A stretch of DNA of 64,000 nt from Halomicrobium katesii DSM 19301 (GCF_000379085.1 NZ_KB905378.1:2345726-2409725), one strand, 5' to 3'. Positions 42,819 to 52,492 are shown, counted from the first letter of the stretch. Translations and numbers: made by a program. Notes: generated by a model from the sequence alone, not told the origin.

Positions 42819-43460
42819 CTACGAACTGCGTGCGTAGGCGACGCCGACGTTGTGCGTGACGAACAGCGCGAGCGCGAGCACACCGAGGCCCGCGAGGGAG
42901 AGGTCGGCGCGCTCGATCCCGACGGTCCCGAGCCACCGCGCGGCCGTCGCCGGTCGCAGTTCACACAGCAGCCAGGCCGTGGCCCCGACTGCCGTGACGA
43001 GGCCGATACTGGCGGTTCCGGGGTCCAGCAGCGACGAGTGAGGCGTCACGTCGCGGAGTGCGTTGTCCTCTACCGTGTACATTACGGCCAGTGAGACGGT
43101 GAGGACCGTCGCCGCGAGCACGAACCCCTCGACCGCGATCGAGGCCTCGGCGACCGCCAGCCACAGGGTCCACGCCGTCGTCTCGGCGACTGTGAGACCG
43201 ACCAGCGCCCCCGTGGACACGGAGAGGGCGACGCCGTTGACCGTCAGGTCCTTCAGGATGCGTTCGACGACGAGTCCGACCGCGAGGATGCCACAGCCGA
43301 CGAGTGTCGTCGTCGACGAAAGCGCCGCGGTCTGAACGATCGCCAGCCAGATCACGAGCGCCGCCGTCTCGACGAGGGTACACGCGAGTGTCGAGAACGC
43401 GCGCACGGTCGTCGTCCATCCCACCAGTGACGGTCGCTCACCACGTTCGTGCGTGGCCAT
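42819..43460 (-). CDS. Multi-pass membrane protein of unknown function
   Basis: A 213-residue protein with about six hydrophobic helices (for example [72 protein letters not shown]). I do not recognise the family. It lies between leuD and leuB on their strand, about 100 bases ahead of leuB, and does not look like an amino acid exporter of a known type. ATG 43460 is chosen because the preceding frame lacks hydrophobic or conserved sequence. Confidence 0.65.
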   Translation of the reverse strand: MATHERGERPSLVGWTTTVRAFSTLACTLVETAALVIWLAIVQTAALSSTTTLVGCGILAVGLVVERILKDLTVNGVALSVSTGALVGLTVAETTAWTLWLAVAEASIAVEGFVLAATVLTVSLAVMYTVEDNALRDVTPHSSLLDPGTASIGLVTAVGATAWLLCELRPATAARWLGTVGIERADLSLAGLGVLALALFVTHNVGVAYARSS

Positions 43461-43642
43461 GACCGATGGCAGACGCCGACTTCGGTTTGTTAGCCGCTCG
43501 TTACCGGCGCTCCGTGGCCGTCTGACGCTGAAAAACCCGGCGTCGTCGGCTGTCGACGCCCGTCCTGTTAGCCGTGCCTTCGTGATGGAGTTCGCCCACA
43601 CCGGGATGGCGAACTCCGTCACAGAGTCACAGCCGACGGTCT

Positions 43643-43726
43643 CATACGGATTATTGTAGCGATTTACCGGTGATCGTCGCCACGGAGTAGACGATCACCG
43701 GTAAGCAACTACAATAAACCCGTATC
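43643..43726. repeat. 84-bp palindromic element (P2) at the leuD stop
   Basis: The outer arms CATACGGATTATTGTAG and CTACAATAAACCCGTAT are inverted repeats, and the inner arms TTTACCGGTGATCGTC and GACGATCACCGGTAA are near perfect. The element ends inside the leuD stop codon (43725-43727), so it trims the end of the leuD transcript. It shares ends and inner blocks with P3 and size and an inner GATTTAC with P1. Confidence 0.6.
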
Positions 43727-44369
43727 AGTCGTCGGAGCGGATCTCGTCTCGGGTCTGGTCGACGTAGGGCAACGAGTCGGCCGTCTCGGCGATGGCGTTC
43801 TCGTTGGACTTCATCAGCGCCGTCGTGTCCCAGATCCCCTCGACGAGAGCCTGCCGCTGAGCGCTGTCGACGCTGACGCCGATCTCGTTGCCCCCATACG
43901 AGACGGTCTCGGCCGCCACGTCGACCTCGATGTCGCCGTCGGGGGTGTCGTCGACCCACTGCTGGAGTGCGTCGATCGTCTCGTGGTCGGCCGTCACGGT
44001 CGGGATCCCCAGTGCCAGGCAGTTGCCGGCGAAGATCTCGGCGAAGCCCTCGCCGATGATGGCGTCGATCCCCCAGCGCATCAGGGCCTGGGGCGCGTGT
44101 TCGCGAGAGGAGCCACAGCCGAAGTTGTCGTTGACGACCAGCACGTTGGCGTCCTGGAAGCGCTCCTCGTTGAACGGGTGGTCTTTCTGGTTGTCGTCGT
44201 CGTCGAAGCGCAGGTCGAAGAAGGCGAACTCGCCCAGGCCGTCGAACGTGACGACCTTCATGAACCGCGCGGGGATGATCTGGTCCGTGTCGATGTCGTT
44301 CCCGCGGATCGGGACGCCGCTGCCCTCGACGTAGTCGACGGAGGGGATGTCCTCGGTGGCGTCGGTCAT
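43725..44369 (-). CDS. leuD: 3-isopropylmalate dehydratase small subunit
   Basis: A 214-residue protein: [16 protein letters not shown] and [15 protein letters not shown] are the LeuD swivel-domain motifs. With LeuC it isomerises isopropylmalate. The ATG overlaps the leuC stop by 4 bases. Confidence 0.92.
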   Translation of the reverse strand: MTDATEDIPSVDYVEGSGVPIRGNDIDTDQIIPARFMKVVTFDGLGEFAFFDLRFDDDDNQKDHPFNEERFQDANVLVVNDNFGCGSSREHAPQALMRWGIDAIIGEGFAEIFAGNCLALGIPTVTADHETIDALQQWVDDTPDGDIEVDVAAETVSYGGNEIGVSVDSAQRQALVEGIWDTTALMKSNENAIAETADSLPYVDQTRDEIRSDD

Positions 44370-45787
44370 GCTGTCTGCACCTCCTCCAGTTCGCGCACGT
44401 CAGACACCTCGCCGGCGATCGCCGCGGCGGCGACCATCCGGGGGTTCATCAGGACGGTCCGGCCGTCCTTGCTCCCCTGGCGGCCGACGAAGTTCCGGTT
44501 CGACGAGGACGCACAGGCCTCGTCGCCCTCCAGCTGGTCCTCGTTCATGCCCAGACACATCGAGCAGCCGGCGTTGCGCCAGTCGAAGCCGGCCTCCTCG
44601 AAGGTGTCTTTCAGGCCCTCCTCTTTGGCGGCCTGCTGGACGCGCTGGCTGCCGGGGACGACCATCGCGCGCACGTCGTCCGCGACCTCGCGGCCCTCGA
44701 CGATACGGGCGGCCCGACGCAGGTCGGGCAGGCGGGCGTTGGTACACGAGCCCAGGAAGGCCACGTCGATGTCGTAGCCCTCCATGGTCTCGCCGGGTTC
44801 GACGCGCATGTGTTCCTGCGCGCGTCGCGCCGTGTCCTGCTTGCCGTCGGCCAGGTCCTCGGGAGCCGGAATCGGGTCGTGGATGCCGATGCCCTGACCG
44901 GGGGTGGTCCCCCACGTCACGACGGGGTCCAGCTCCGAGGCGTCGATGTGGACCACGTCGTCGTACTCGGCGTCGTCGTCGCTCCGGATCGACTCCCAGT
45001 AGGGCTTCAGTTCGTCGAACTTCTCGGGGCGCTCCTGGAAGTAGTCCGTCGCTTCGAGCCACTCGTAGGTGGTCTCGTCGGGGTTGACGTAGCCCGCACG
45101 GGCACCGCCCTCGATGGACATGTTGCAGATGGACATCCGGCCTTCCATGCCGAGGTTCTCGATGGCTTCACCGGCGTACTCGTAGACGTAGCCGACGCCG
45201 CCCTCGGTGCCGAGCCGGCGGATGATCTCCAGGATGATGTCCTTGGCCTCGACTCCTCGTCCGAGTTCGCCGTCGACCTGGATCTTCCGGACCTTCGCCT
45301 TCTCCATGGCGATGGTCTGGGTCGCCAGCACGTCCCGGATCTGGCTCGTGCCGATCCCGAACGCGAGCGCGCCGAACGCGCCGTGTGTCGAGGTGTGGCT
45401 GTCGCCACAGACGATCGTCTTGCCGGGCTGGGTGATCCCCTGCTCCGGCCCGATGACGTGGACGATCCCCTGATCGCCGGTCGTCGGATCGGAGAACTGG
45501 ATGCCCGCGTCGCGGACGTTCTCCTCTAGCTCGACCATCATGTTCTCGGCCGCGTCCTCGGCGTAGGGCCGATCCTGGTTCCCGGTCGGAACGATGTGGT
45601 CGACCGTCGCGTGGGTCAGGTCCGGCCGCGCGACTTCGAGGCCGCGCTCTTTGAGCATCCCGAACGCCTGGGGGCTCGTGACCTCGTGGATGAGGTGGAG
45701 CCCGACGAACAGCTGGTCTTGCCCGTTGGGCAGCGTCGTGACTTTGTGCCGGTCCCAGACCTTGTCGTACAGTGTGTTCTGGCTCAT
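44366..45787 (-). CDS. leuC: 3-isopropylmalate dehydratase large subunit
   Basis: A 473-residue aconitase-type enzyme. [4Fe-4S] cysteines are in [27 protein letters not shown] and [12 protein letters not shown]. It starts within the stop of the 74-residue ORF (ATGA) and ends overlapping leuD, so all are translated as one unit. Confidence 0.94.
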   Translation of the reverse strand: MSQNTLYDKVWDRHKVTTLPNGQDQLFVGLHLIHEVTSPQAFGMLKERGLEVARPDLTHATVDHIVPTGNQDRPYAEDAAENMMVELEENVRDAGIQFSDPTTGDQGIVHVIGPEQGITQPGKTIVCGDSHTSTHGAFGALAFGIGTSQIRDVLATQTIAMEKAKVRKIQVDGELGRGVEAKDIILEIIRRLGTEGGVGYVYEYAGEAIENLGMEGRMSICNMSIEGGARAGYVNPDETTYEWLEATDYFQERPEKFDELKPYWESIRSDDDAEYDDVVHIDASELDPVVTWGTTPGQGIGIHDPIPAPEDLADGKQDTARRAQEHMRVEPGETMEGYDIDVAFLGSCTNARLPDLRRAARIVEGREVADDVRAMVVPGSQRVQQAAKEEGLKDTFEEAGFDWRNAGCSMCLGMNEDQLEGDEACASSSNRNFVGRQGSKDGRTVLMNPRMVAAAAIAGEVSDVRELEEVQTA

Positions 45788-46008
45788 ACGGAATCCGTCC
45801 GTCCCTCTGTGCCGCGCTCGAAGACGCGGGTCGTGCCTTCAGTGGGAGACTCGTGGTCCACGTCGTCCATGGTGTCGGCCTCCGCTTCGTCTGTCTCCGT
45901 CGGCCGCTCGCCGCCGTCGGCGACCACTGTCGGGCCGCGACGGAACGCGCCGCCGAACGATTCGTCCGTGTGTGGATGGGTGTGATCCACGTCGTGCATG
46001 TTGCTCAT
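45784..46008 (-). CDS. 74-residue acidic protein in the ilv-leu operon
   Basis: A His- and Asp-rich N terminus ([18 protein letters not shown]) precedes [18 protein letters not shown] and an acidic tail. It sits 1 base after ilvC and overlaps leuC by 4 bases. A small ORF at this position also occurs in Haloferax (from memory), so it is conserved in place but has no known function. The histidines could bind metal; that is only a guess. Confidence 0.6.
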   Translation of the reverse strand: MSNMHDVDHTHPHTDESFGGAFRRGPTVVADGGERPTETDEAEADTMDDVDHESPTEGTTRVFERGTEGRTDSV

Positions 46009-46009
46009 G

Positions 46010-47038
46010 TCAGTCGTCCGCTGGTGCTTCCGCAGCGTCGGCGTCCTCGCCGTCCCACGCGAACAGTTCGCGCAGGTCCGCGCCGACGCGTTCGATCTGG
46101 TGGTTCTGTTCGGCCGAACGGTACTGCTTGTAGGCCGGCCGGTTGGCCTGGTTCTCCGAGATCCACTCGCGGGCGAACTCGCCGTTCTGGACCTCTTCGA
46201 GGATTTCCTCCATGCCCTCGCGGTCGATCACCGACTCACCGCGCGTGAGCCCGCCGTACTCGGCGGTGTCGGAGACGGAGTTCCACATCCCCATGTGACC
46301 GCCTTCGTACATCAGATCGACGATGAGCTTGAGCTCGTTCAGACACTCGAAGTAGGCCATCTCGGGGGCGTAGCCCGCGTCGACGAGCGTCTCGAAGCCG
46401 GCCTTCACGAGGTCCGTGACGCCGCCACAGAGGACGGCCTGCTCGCCGAACAGGTCGGTCTCGACTTCTTCCTGGAAGGTCGTCTCGATGACGCCGGCTC
46501 GCGCGCAGCCGACGGCCCGGGCGTAGGCGAGTGCCTTCTGCTTGGCGTCGCCGGTCGCGTCCTGTTCGACGGCGATCAGACCCGGCGTCCCCTCGTCGCG
46601 CTTGTACGTGCGGCGCACGAGGTGGCCGGGGGACTTGGGCGCGACCATCGTCACGTCCACGTCCGCGGCGGGCTCGATCTGGCCGTAGTGGATGTTGAAC
46701 CCGTGTGCGAACTGGAGCGTGTCGCCCGCGTCGAGGCCGTCCTCGATGGTCTCGTACACGTCGGGCTGGACCGTGTCCGGGACCAGCATGACGACGATGT
46801 CGGCCTCGCTGGCGGCGGCCGCGGGCGTCTCGACGCGCAGTCCGTCGGCTTCCGCCTCGGTCCGGGACGACGAGGACTCTCGCAGGCCGACCACCACGTC
46901 AATGCCGCTGTCGTCGAGGTTCTGGGCCTGTGCGTGGCCCTGGCTGCCGTAGCCGAGGATCGCGACGGTCTTGTCTTCGATGTGCGATGCGTCTACGTCT
47001 TCGTCGTAGTAAACGTCGGTCGTGAGTTTGTCAGTCAT
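46010..47038 (-). CDS. ilvC: Ketol-acid reductoisomerase
   Basis: A 342-residue NAD(P)H enzyme: [17 protein letters not shown], the magnesium-site motif [13 protein letters not shown] region, and [12 protein letters not shown]. It converts acetolactate to dihydroxyisovalerate. It overlaps ilvN by 8 bases. Confidence 0.94.
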   Translation of the reverse strand: MTDKLTTDVYYDEDVDASHIEDKTVAILGYGSQGHAQAQNLDDSGIDVVVGLRESSSSRTEAEADGLRVETPAAAASEADIVVMLVPDTVQPDVYETIEDGLDAGDTLQFAHGFNIHYGQIEPAADVDVTMVAPKSPGHLVRRTYKRDEGTPGLIAVEQDATGDAKQKALAYARAVGCARAGVIETTFQEEVETDLFGEQAVLCGGVTDLVKAGFETLVDAGYAPEMAYFECLNELKLIVDLMYEGGHMGMWNSVSDTAEYGGLTRGESVIDREGMEEILEEVQNGEFAREWISENQANRPAYKQYRSAEQNHQIERVGADLRELFAWDGEDADAAEAPADD

Positions 47039-47630
47039 CGTTCTCCAGTGTGTCGGCCCCTCTTTCAAGTGCTGCGGTTCCGGTCCGCACGACTTCCTGC
47101 ACGTCGAACTGCTCGAACGCGCCGACGGCGGCGTCGATCTTCTGCTTGCTGCCGGTCAGCTCGACGGTGACCGACTCGGCGGTCGCGTCGACCGCCTTCC
47201 CGCCGTACATGTCTGCGACGGCGTTGACGTCGTCTGGCTTCTCGCCGCTGACTTTGATGAGCGCGAGTTCGCGGCGCGTGTTCTGCTGGTCCAGTTCCGT
47301 CACCGAGATCGTCGGCACGAGCTTGCGCAGTTGCTTTTTGGCCTGCTCGATGCCGGGCTGGGGTTCCTCGATGACGATCGTCATCCGGGCCACCCCGTCG
47401 TCGTGAGTCGGGCCGACGGTCAGGCTCTCGATGTTGAACTGCCGGCGACTGAAGAGGCTCGACACCTCCGAGAGGACGCCGGGCTCGTGTTTCACGAGTG
47501 CGGAGAGGACGGCCTCGCGTGGCTCGTGCGTGACCTCCGCCTCGGGGTCGATGCGAATACCCTGCGTGTTGCGCCGCCCGTCCGGACGCATCCGCTCGTC
47601 CGGGGCCGGCCCTGGCATCCCACCGGTCAT
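47031..47630 (-). CDS. ilvN: Acetolactate synthase regulatory subunit
   Basis: A 199-residue ACT-domain protein: [20 protein letters not shown] and [14 protein letters not shown], then a C-terminal regulatory domain. It confers valine feedback on IlvB. ATG 47630 overlaps the ilvB stop (ATGA). Confidence 0.92.
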   Translation of the reverse strand: MTGGMPGPAPDERMRPDGRRNTQGIRIDPEAEVTHEPREAVLSALVKHEPGVLSEVSSLFSRRQFNIESLTVGPTHDDGVARMTIVIEEPQPGIEQAKKQLRKLVPTISVTELDQQNTRRELALIKVSGEKPDDVNAVADMYGGKAVDATAESVTVELTGSKQKIDAAVGAFEQFDVQEVVRTGTAALERGADTLENDD

Positions 47631-49387
47631 AGTTGCTCCAGATGTCGCTCGTTCAGTGCGAACAGTCCGTTGTCTCCGCCGCTTGGAACCATCGGATAGA
47701 CGTTCTCTGCGGGGTCGATGATCGCGTCGACGACCGCGGGGCCGTCGTACTCGCGTGCCGCCTGGATCGTCTCCTCGACGTTGTCGTACTCCTCCAGCCG
47801 GAAGCCCCGCGCGCCGAAGGCCTCCGCGAGCTTGTCGAACTCGGGGACCCACGGGTACTCGGAGGCCATCCGACGACCCTCGTGGAAGGCGTCCTGCCAC
47901 TGGCGGACCATCCCGACGGCCTCGTTGTTGAGGACGACGTAGGTGATGTCGAGGTTCTCGCGGACGGCGACCGAGAGCTCCTGGACGGTCATCAGGAAGG
48001 AGCCGTCACCGTCGAAGCAGACGACCTCCTGGTCGGGCGCGGCCAGCTTCGCACCGATAGCGGCTGGCGCGCCGTAGCCCATCGTCCCCAGTCCGTGACT
48101 GGAGACCCAGGTTCGGGGTTCGGTGAACTCCCAGAACTGGGAGGCCCACATCTGGTGCTGGCCGACGCCGGTACAGACGATGGTGTCGTCGGGCGTCACC
48201 TCGCTGAACCGCTCGACGACGTACTGTGGCTTCAGCGGTTCGTCGTCGGGCGTCTCGTAGTCCATCGGGTACTCGGCTTTCCACTCCTGGCACTGCTCGC
48301 GCCACTCGTCGGCGTCCGGTGCCGACGGCATCGCGTCGTACAGCTGTCGGAGCGTGGCCCGAGCGTCGCCGATCAGCGGGTAGTCCGCGTGGACGTTCTT
48401 GCTGATCTCGGCCGGATCGATGTCGACGTGAATGATCTCGGCGTCCGGGGCGAAGGAGTCGATTCCGCCCGTCAGCCGGTCGTCGAAGCGGGTGCCGATC
48501 GCCAGCATGCAGTCGGTGTTGGTGATCGCCATGTTGGCGTAGCCGGTGCCGTGCATGCCCGCCCACTCCAGGGAGAGCTCGTGGTCTTCCGGGAAGCTCC
48601 CGATCCCCGGCATCGTCGTGACGACCGGGATCTCGTACTCGAAGGCGAAGTCTCGCAGCGCGTCGGCGGCGTCGGCCTTGATGACGCCGCCGCCCGCGAG
48701 GACGACCGGCCGCTCGGCGGCCGCCAGCGCGTCGGCGGCCTCCTGGACGTTCTCGTCGTCGGCCTCTTCTGGCACGTCGTAGGTGTCTGGCCGCTTGGGG
48801 GCCGCCGGCTCCACGTCAGTCTCCCCTTTCGTGATGTCTTTCGGCAGGTCGACCAGCGTCGGTCCCTGCCGTCCCTCGTTTGCCAGCGCCCAGGCCTCGC
48901 CGACCTCGGTGCCGACGGAGTCTGCGTCGTCGGCGAAGTAGCTGTGTTTGGTGACCGGCTGGGTGATGCCGACCGTGTCCGTCTCCTGGAAGGCGTCGTT
49001 GCCGACGAACTCCGTCGGCACCTGACCGGTCAGTGCGATCACCGGATCCGAGTCCATGTTGGCGTCGGCCAGTCCGGTGACGAGGTTCGTCGCGCCGGGG
49101 CCAGACGTGGCGAAGCAGACGCCGGGCTCGCCCGAGACGATGCCGAACGCGTCGGCGGCGTGGGACGCGCCCTGTTCGTGGGCCATGGTGACGTGGTCGA
49201 TCTCGGAGTCGTACAGCGCGTCGTAGACGGGCATGATCGCGCCGCCCTGGACGCCGAAGACGTACTCCGCGCCCGCGTTTTCCAGCGCCCTGACGACCGA
49301 CTGTGCGCCGGTCGTGACCGGGGCCTGCTCCGGTTCGTCCTCGTCGGCGTCGGCCTCGTCGGCCCGAACGGACGCTCGTTCACTCAT
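47627..49387 (-). CDS. ilvB: Acetolactate synthase catalytic subunit
   Basis: A 586-residue ThDP enzyme: GAEYVFGVQGGAIMPVYDAL, FATSGPGATNLVTGLAD, RFDDRLTG and the ThDP motif CFDGDGSFLMTVQELSVA. It makes acetolactate for valine, leucine and isoleucine. The chosen ATG 49387 lies at the end of a 360-base leader that contains two short ORFs and a hairpin (see the entries at 49380-49637). Confidence 0.95.
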   Translation of the reverse strand: MSERASVRADEADADEDEPEQAPVTTGAQSVVRALENAGAEYVFGVQGGAIMPVYDALYDSEIDHVTMAHEQGASHAADAFGIVSGEPGVCFATSGPGATNLVTGLADANMDSDPVIALTGQVPTEFVGNDAFQETDTVGITQPVTKHSYFADDADSVGTEVGEAWALANEGRQGPTLVDLPKDITKGETDVEPAAPKRPDTYDVPEEADDENVQEAADALAAAERPVVLAGGGVIKADAADALRDFAFEYEIPVVTTMPGIGSFPEDHELSLEWAGMHGTGYANMAITNTDCMLAIGTRFDDRLTGGIDSFAPDAEIIHVDIDPAEISKNVHADYPLIGDARATLRQLYDAMPSAPDADEWREQCQEWKAEYPMDYETPDDEPLKPQYVVERFSEVTPDDTIVCTGVGQHQMWASQFWEFTEPRTWVSSHGLGTMGYGAPAAIGAKLAAPDQEVVCFDGDGSFLMTVQELSVAVRENLDITYVVLNNEAVGMVRQWQDAFHEGRRMASEYPWVPEFDKLAEAFGARGFRLEEYDNVEETIQAAREYDGPAVVDAIIDPAENVYPMVPSGGDNGLFALNERHLEQL

Positions 49388-49448
49388 CGCTCTCACCTCG
49401 CTGTGCTGTTTTGCGTGCTGTTCTGCGTGATCGTGTGTGTGTATGCAT
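49380..49448 (-). CDS. ilvB leader ORF 2 (22 residues)
   Basis: A 23-codon ORF starting MHTHTRSRRTARKTAQ with a Shine-Dalgarno-like GGAG about 11 bases upstream. Its stop lies inside the ilvB start region, so its ribosomes end right at the ilvB initiation site and could feed or block it. It is very basic and Thr-rich. Its translation is unproven. Confidence 0.35.
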   Translation of the reverse strand: MHTHTRSRRTARKTAQRGESDE

Positions 49449-49511
49449 TGCTGGAGTCTCCTGTGATTGGTGGAAAACCGGTCCGACGATCGCTGAGAAG
49501 TGTGTGAGAAG

Positions 49512-49529
49512 AGGGGCTAGATAGCCCCT
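49512..49529 (-). promoter_or_regulatory. Hairpin in the ilvB leader
   Basis: AGGGGCTA and TAGCCCCT form a perfect inverted repeat with two bases between. The stop codon and last codons of leader ORF 1 lie in it. On the RNA it is followed by a CU-rich run. It could be a terminator or a translation-sensing hairpin. Confidence 0.5.
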
Positions 49530-49603
49530 ACAATACGGCCGCCGAGAATCGCGGTCGCGCGGCTGTCTGCGGGGCGAACCCTGGCACCAGCCTGCGCCGT
49601 CAT
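49517..49603 (-). CDS. ilvB leader ORF 1, candidate attenuator peptide (28 residues)
   Basis: A 28-codon ORF from ATG 49603 to TAG 49517-49519, beginning MTAQAGARVRPADSRAT and ending ILGGRIVGAI; five of its last ten residues are Ile, Leu or Val, exactly the end products of the operon. The ATG lies 30 bases below TATA (49631-49637), so it would be a leaderless start. A longer version starts at ATG 49630. The final codons fall in the hairpin. This is the layout of a leader-peptide attenuator; in archaea this would be unusual. Confidence 0.45.
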   Translation of the reverse strand: MTAQAGARVRPADSRATAILGGRIVGAI

Positions 49604-49630
49604 CGTGTCGAGTCCCTGTGCGTGCCACAT

Positions 49631-49637
49631 AATAAGC
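49631..49637 (-). promoter_or_regulatory. TATA box of the ilvB operon
   Basis: On the minus strand GCTTATT is centred about 30 bases above ATG 49603 of leader ORF 1, so transcription would start near 49606, inside the longer version of the ORF. Confidence 0.45.
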
Positions 49638-49747
49638 GTTCCGTGACACGAGCTGGCGAACGACACGCTCACCCACGACTTGCCGGACGCGTCGGCCGGC
49701 CGATACCAGCCGCTTGTGACGGTCGCGAACCGGTCGAGGAGGCATCG

Positions 49748-50972
49748 CTACACCCGGACCTCCTCTTGGGACTCGGGGACGCCGATGTCCTCGGCGAAGC
49801 GTCGCAGCTCCGCCATCGTGACCCGCTTTTTCTCCGCGCCGTAGTCCTTGACGCGCCGGGTCACTTCCCGAACGTGTTCGTCGGTCGGGTCGTAGCCGGC
49901 GTCGACCAGACGCTCGCGGACCGAGTGTTGGCCCGTGTGCTTGCCCAGCACGAGCTGGCGCTTGGCCCCGACCATCTCGGGGGTCATGACGCCGGGCTCG
50001 AACGTGTCGGAGTTCTCGATCACGCCCGCCGCGTGAATCCCGCTCTCGTGGGAGAAGGCATTCGCACCCACCACCGGTTTGTTCGCGGGTACGTCGATGC
50101 CAGACTTCTCCTCGATGATCGCGGAGAGTTCGGTGATCCGGGTCGTGTCGATCCCCGTCTCCACGTCGTAGAGGCTCTCCAGTGCCATCACGACCTCCTC
50201 GTAGGCCGCGTTGCCGGCGCGTTCGCCGATCCCGTTGACGCTGACCTGTGCCTGGGCCGCCCCGGCCTCGTACCCCGAGATGGCGTTCGCCGACGCCAGC
50301 CCGAAGTCGTCGTGGGTGTGGACGTCGATGCGCGCGTCGGTCTCCGCGTCGACCATCTCGATGAGGTCGTAGAACCGACGGGGCGTGGCGACGCCGCAGG
50401 TGTCGGGAATGTTGATCCAGTCGGTCCCCGCCTCGGAGACGCCCTCGATCACGTCGACGAGGAAGTCCTCGTCGGTGCGCGTGGCGTCCATCGGCGAGAA
50501 CATGCACTCGACGCCGGCCTCCTTGACGCGCTCGACGGACTCGATCGCGCTGTCGAGTGCCTCCTGTCGGGTCGCGTGCATGGAGTCCTGTAGCTGTACG
50601 TCGCTGGTCGAGACGAACGTGTGGACCAGATCCACACCGGCGTCCAGTGCCGCCTCGATGTCTTTCTCGACGACGCGGGCCAGCCCACAGACCGTCACCG
50701 AACTGGCCTCGGTGATGTCTCGGACGGCCTCGAACTCCGCGTCGGAGTTGACCGGGAACCCCGCCTCGATGACGTGGGTACCCATGTCGTCGAGAATCGC
50801 TGCAATCTCTCGTTTGTCTTCGTAACTAAACGACGTTCGTGGCGACTGCTCGCCGTCACGCAGCGTCGTATCGAAAATACGTGCTTCTGTAATCTCAGAA
50901 GTGGAATCCAGTGTGCCCTGGAAGAACTCGATCCGCCGGAGATTCCGACGTGCCCTCTATGTTGTTGGACAT
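49748..50972 (-). pseudogene. leuA: 2-isopropylmalate synthase, frameshifted near its N terminus
   Basis: From ATG 50972, leaderless under TTTAAATAT (50996-51006), the frame reads MSNNIEGTSESPADRV, then LPGHTGFHF and a stop. The catalytic part follows in another frame: EFFQGTLDSTSEITEARIF, then DTTLRDGEQSPRTS, continuing without break to the normal C terminus at 49748. The switch lies near 50928-50935; a deletion of 5 bases (or insertion of 1) accounts for it. In the second frame an upstream TAG leaves no ATG, GTG or TTG before residue MGTHVIEAG (50785), which would lose the DTTLRDGEQ metal-binding motif. If real, the enzyme is inactive. Confidence 0.75.
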
Positions 50973-50995
50973 AATCGTCTGATACGGGACGCTCC

Positions 50996-51006
50996 GTATA
51001 TTTAAA
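50996..51006 (-). promoter_or_regulatory. TATA box of leuA
   Basis: TTTAAATATAC on the minus strand is centred about 29 bases upstream of the ATG at 50972. This spacing supports 50972 as the original leaderless start. The rest of the 270-base gap to 51243 shows no gene. Confidence 0.65.
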
Positions 51007-51242
51007 CCTGTCCATGCCTCTTTTGAGTGATACGTCTCCCGTCGCCCTCGACAGCCGTCGAACCGCTCGATACAGGCCGTCCGTGCCACACTGTACCGTG
51101 ACACTCTCCGAGAGCGATCATTCTCTCGACAGGTACACCAGACGGAGCCGTCGGTGGCGGCGCAGACGACGGGAGCAACTGCACCCGTCCCAGGGCGACG
51201 GCGAGAGGAGGCTTTTTTTCACTCGGCTCCCAGAGACAGAGC

Positions 51243-51545
51243 ATGAGTGAGTTCGAGGGGCTCGACCTGCAGGCGGTCGAAGACCAGATGGACACCGACG
51301 AGGGCGGGGACGGGAGCGACCGAATCGTGCTGGGCGTTCTGGACGGCTCGACCGATCCGGACGAGTGGCTGGAGACGATTTACGGCGGTGCCGTCCTCGT
51401 CTTGAACGTCGACGGCGACCTGAACGAGCTGGCCTCGGGCTTCGCCCGCGGCATCAAAGAGGCAGGCGGCGAACTCGTCCACTTCCGCGGGTTCCTGATC
51501 GTCACGCCGCCCGGCGTCGCTATCGACAGCGATCGCCTGGAGTGA
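51243..51545 (+). CDS. Small acidic protein (DUF5779-like)
   Basis: A 100-residue protein: MSEFEGLDLQAVEDQMDTD and EWLETIYGGAVLVLNVDGDL with GFARGIKEAGGELVHFRGFL. Alternating hydrophobic residues suggest a compact alpha/beta fold. I associate it with the haloarchaeal DUF5779 family; function unknown. It lies divergent from leuA. Confidence 0.65.
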   Translation: MSEFEGLDLQAVEDQMDTDEGGDGSDRIVLGVLDGSTDPDEWLETIYGGAVLVLNVDGDLNELASGFARGIKEAGGELVHFRGFLIVTPPGVAIDSDRLE

Positions 51546-51698
51546 CTACGGCTCGGACAGCGTGAGAGAGTGGCCGTCCGGATCGCGAAGCCGACTGTAC
51601 CCGTCGGCGTGTGCGATCGATAGCACCGCCTCTTCGACCCGTTCTGTGAGCGCACGGGGATCGCGACTGTGACGAGCGTGCTCTCGCCGTGCGATCAT
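51546..51698 (-). pseudogene. Possible VOC/glyoxalase C-terminal remnant
   Basis: A 50-residue frame from ATG 51698 ends with VLSIAHADGYSRLRDPDGHS and LTLSEP. The DPDGHxL stretch resembles the last strand of vicinal-oxygen-chelate proteins. The rest of such a protein is missing, so it may be a decayed gene or chance. Confidence 0.25.
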
Positions 51699-51776
51699 TC
51701 GACCGCCCGGTCTTGTGAACGTCTTCGCTCCGGTGAGGGGCGCGCTTTTGTGTTTCCTGCCCCTACTACGGACACG

Positions 51777-52451
51777 ATGAAGGGATCCGGCTCCGCGACG
51801 GACTGGCAAGCGATCGATCGGTGGGAACACGGCGTCGGCTGGCTGCCCTATCCCGACGAGACGATGCAGCGAGCGAGCCACGCGATCGAGGTCGACGGCG
51901 AAGTGTGGCTCGTCGATCCCGTCGACTTCGACGGATTGGACGATCTCGTGGCCGAATACGGTGAGGTCGCGGGCGTCGCCGTCCTGCTGGACCGGCACAA
52001 GCGCGACGCCGCCGCAGTCGCGAACCGCCACGACGTTGCGGTTCACGTGCCGGCGTTCATGCGCGAGATCGCCGACGACTTCTCGGCCCCGGTCGAACTG
52101 ATCGAACGGGAGCTGGGCGAGACGGGCTACAGCATGTACGAGCTCAAGAACAACGGCTTCTGGAAGGAGGCGGCGCTGTACAGCGACGACACGGAGACGC
52201 TGGTCGTTCCGGAGTCGCTCGGCACCTCGTCGTACTTCCGAGCCAGCGGCGAGCGGCTCGGCGTACACCCGATGTTGCGGCTCTTCCCGCCGCGGAAGCT
52301 CGCCCGCCTCTCGCCCGAGCGGGTCCTCGTCGGCCACGGCGCGGGGATCCACGAAGACGCGGCGGCGGCCGTCCAGGATGCCCTCGACGGCTCGCGGACG
52401 CGGGCTCCGTCGCTGTACGCCAAGACCGCCAGAGAGTTCATCTTCGGGTAG
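51777..52451 (+). CDS. Conserved haloarchaeal protein, degenerate metallo-beta-lactamase-like
   Basis: A 224-residue protein with WLVDPVDFDGLDDLV, LLDRHKRDAAAVANRHDVAV and a late VGHGAGIHEDAAAAVQDAL. The layout recalls metallo-beta-lactamase folds (first strand Asp, HxHxDH region, late His in GHG), but the zinc motif is reduced to DRHKRDAA, so catalytic zinc binding is doubtful. ATG 51777 is chosen for MKGSGSATDWQAIDRWEHG; the upstream open frame is shadow. Confidence 0.6.
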   Translation: MKGSGSATDWQAIDRWEHGVGWLPYPDETMQRASHAIEVDGEVWLVDPVDFDGLDDLVAEYGEVAGVAVLLDRHKRDAAAVANRHDVAVHVPAFMREIADDFSAPVELIERELGETGYSMYELKNNGFWKEAALYSDDTETLVVPESLGTSSYFRASGERLGVHPMLRLFPPRKLARLSPERVLVGHGAGIHEDAAAAVQDALDGSRTRAPSLYAKTAREFIFG

Positions 52452-52492
52452 GCCGACGACGGAACTATGAGCGTTCGTGTCGAAGTACGGCT

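Noticed and set aside
47633-49507. A 624-codon plus-strand frame opposite ilvB
   Set aside because: It mirrors the third-position GC of ilvB; no domain or promoter is visible.
49622-50593. A 323-codon plus-strand frame opposite leuA
   Set aside because: Shadow of leuA; Val/Asp/Leu-rich reverse reading with no domain.
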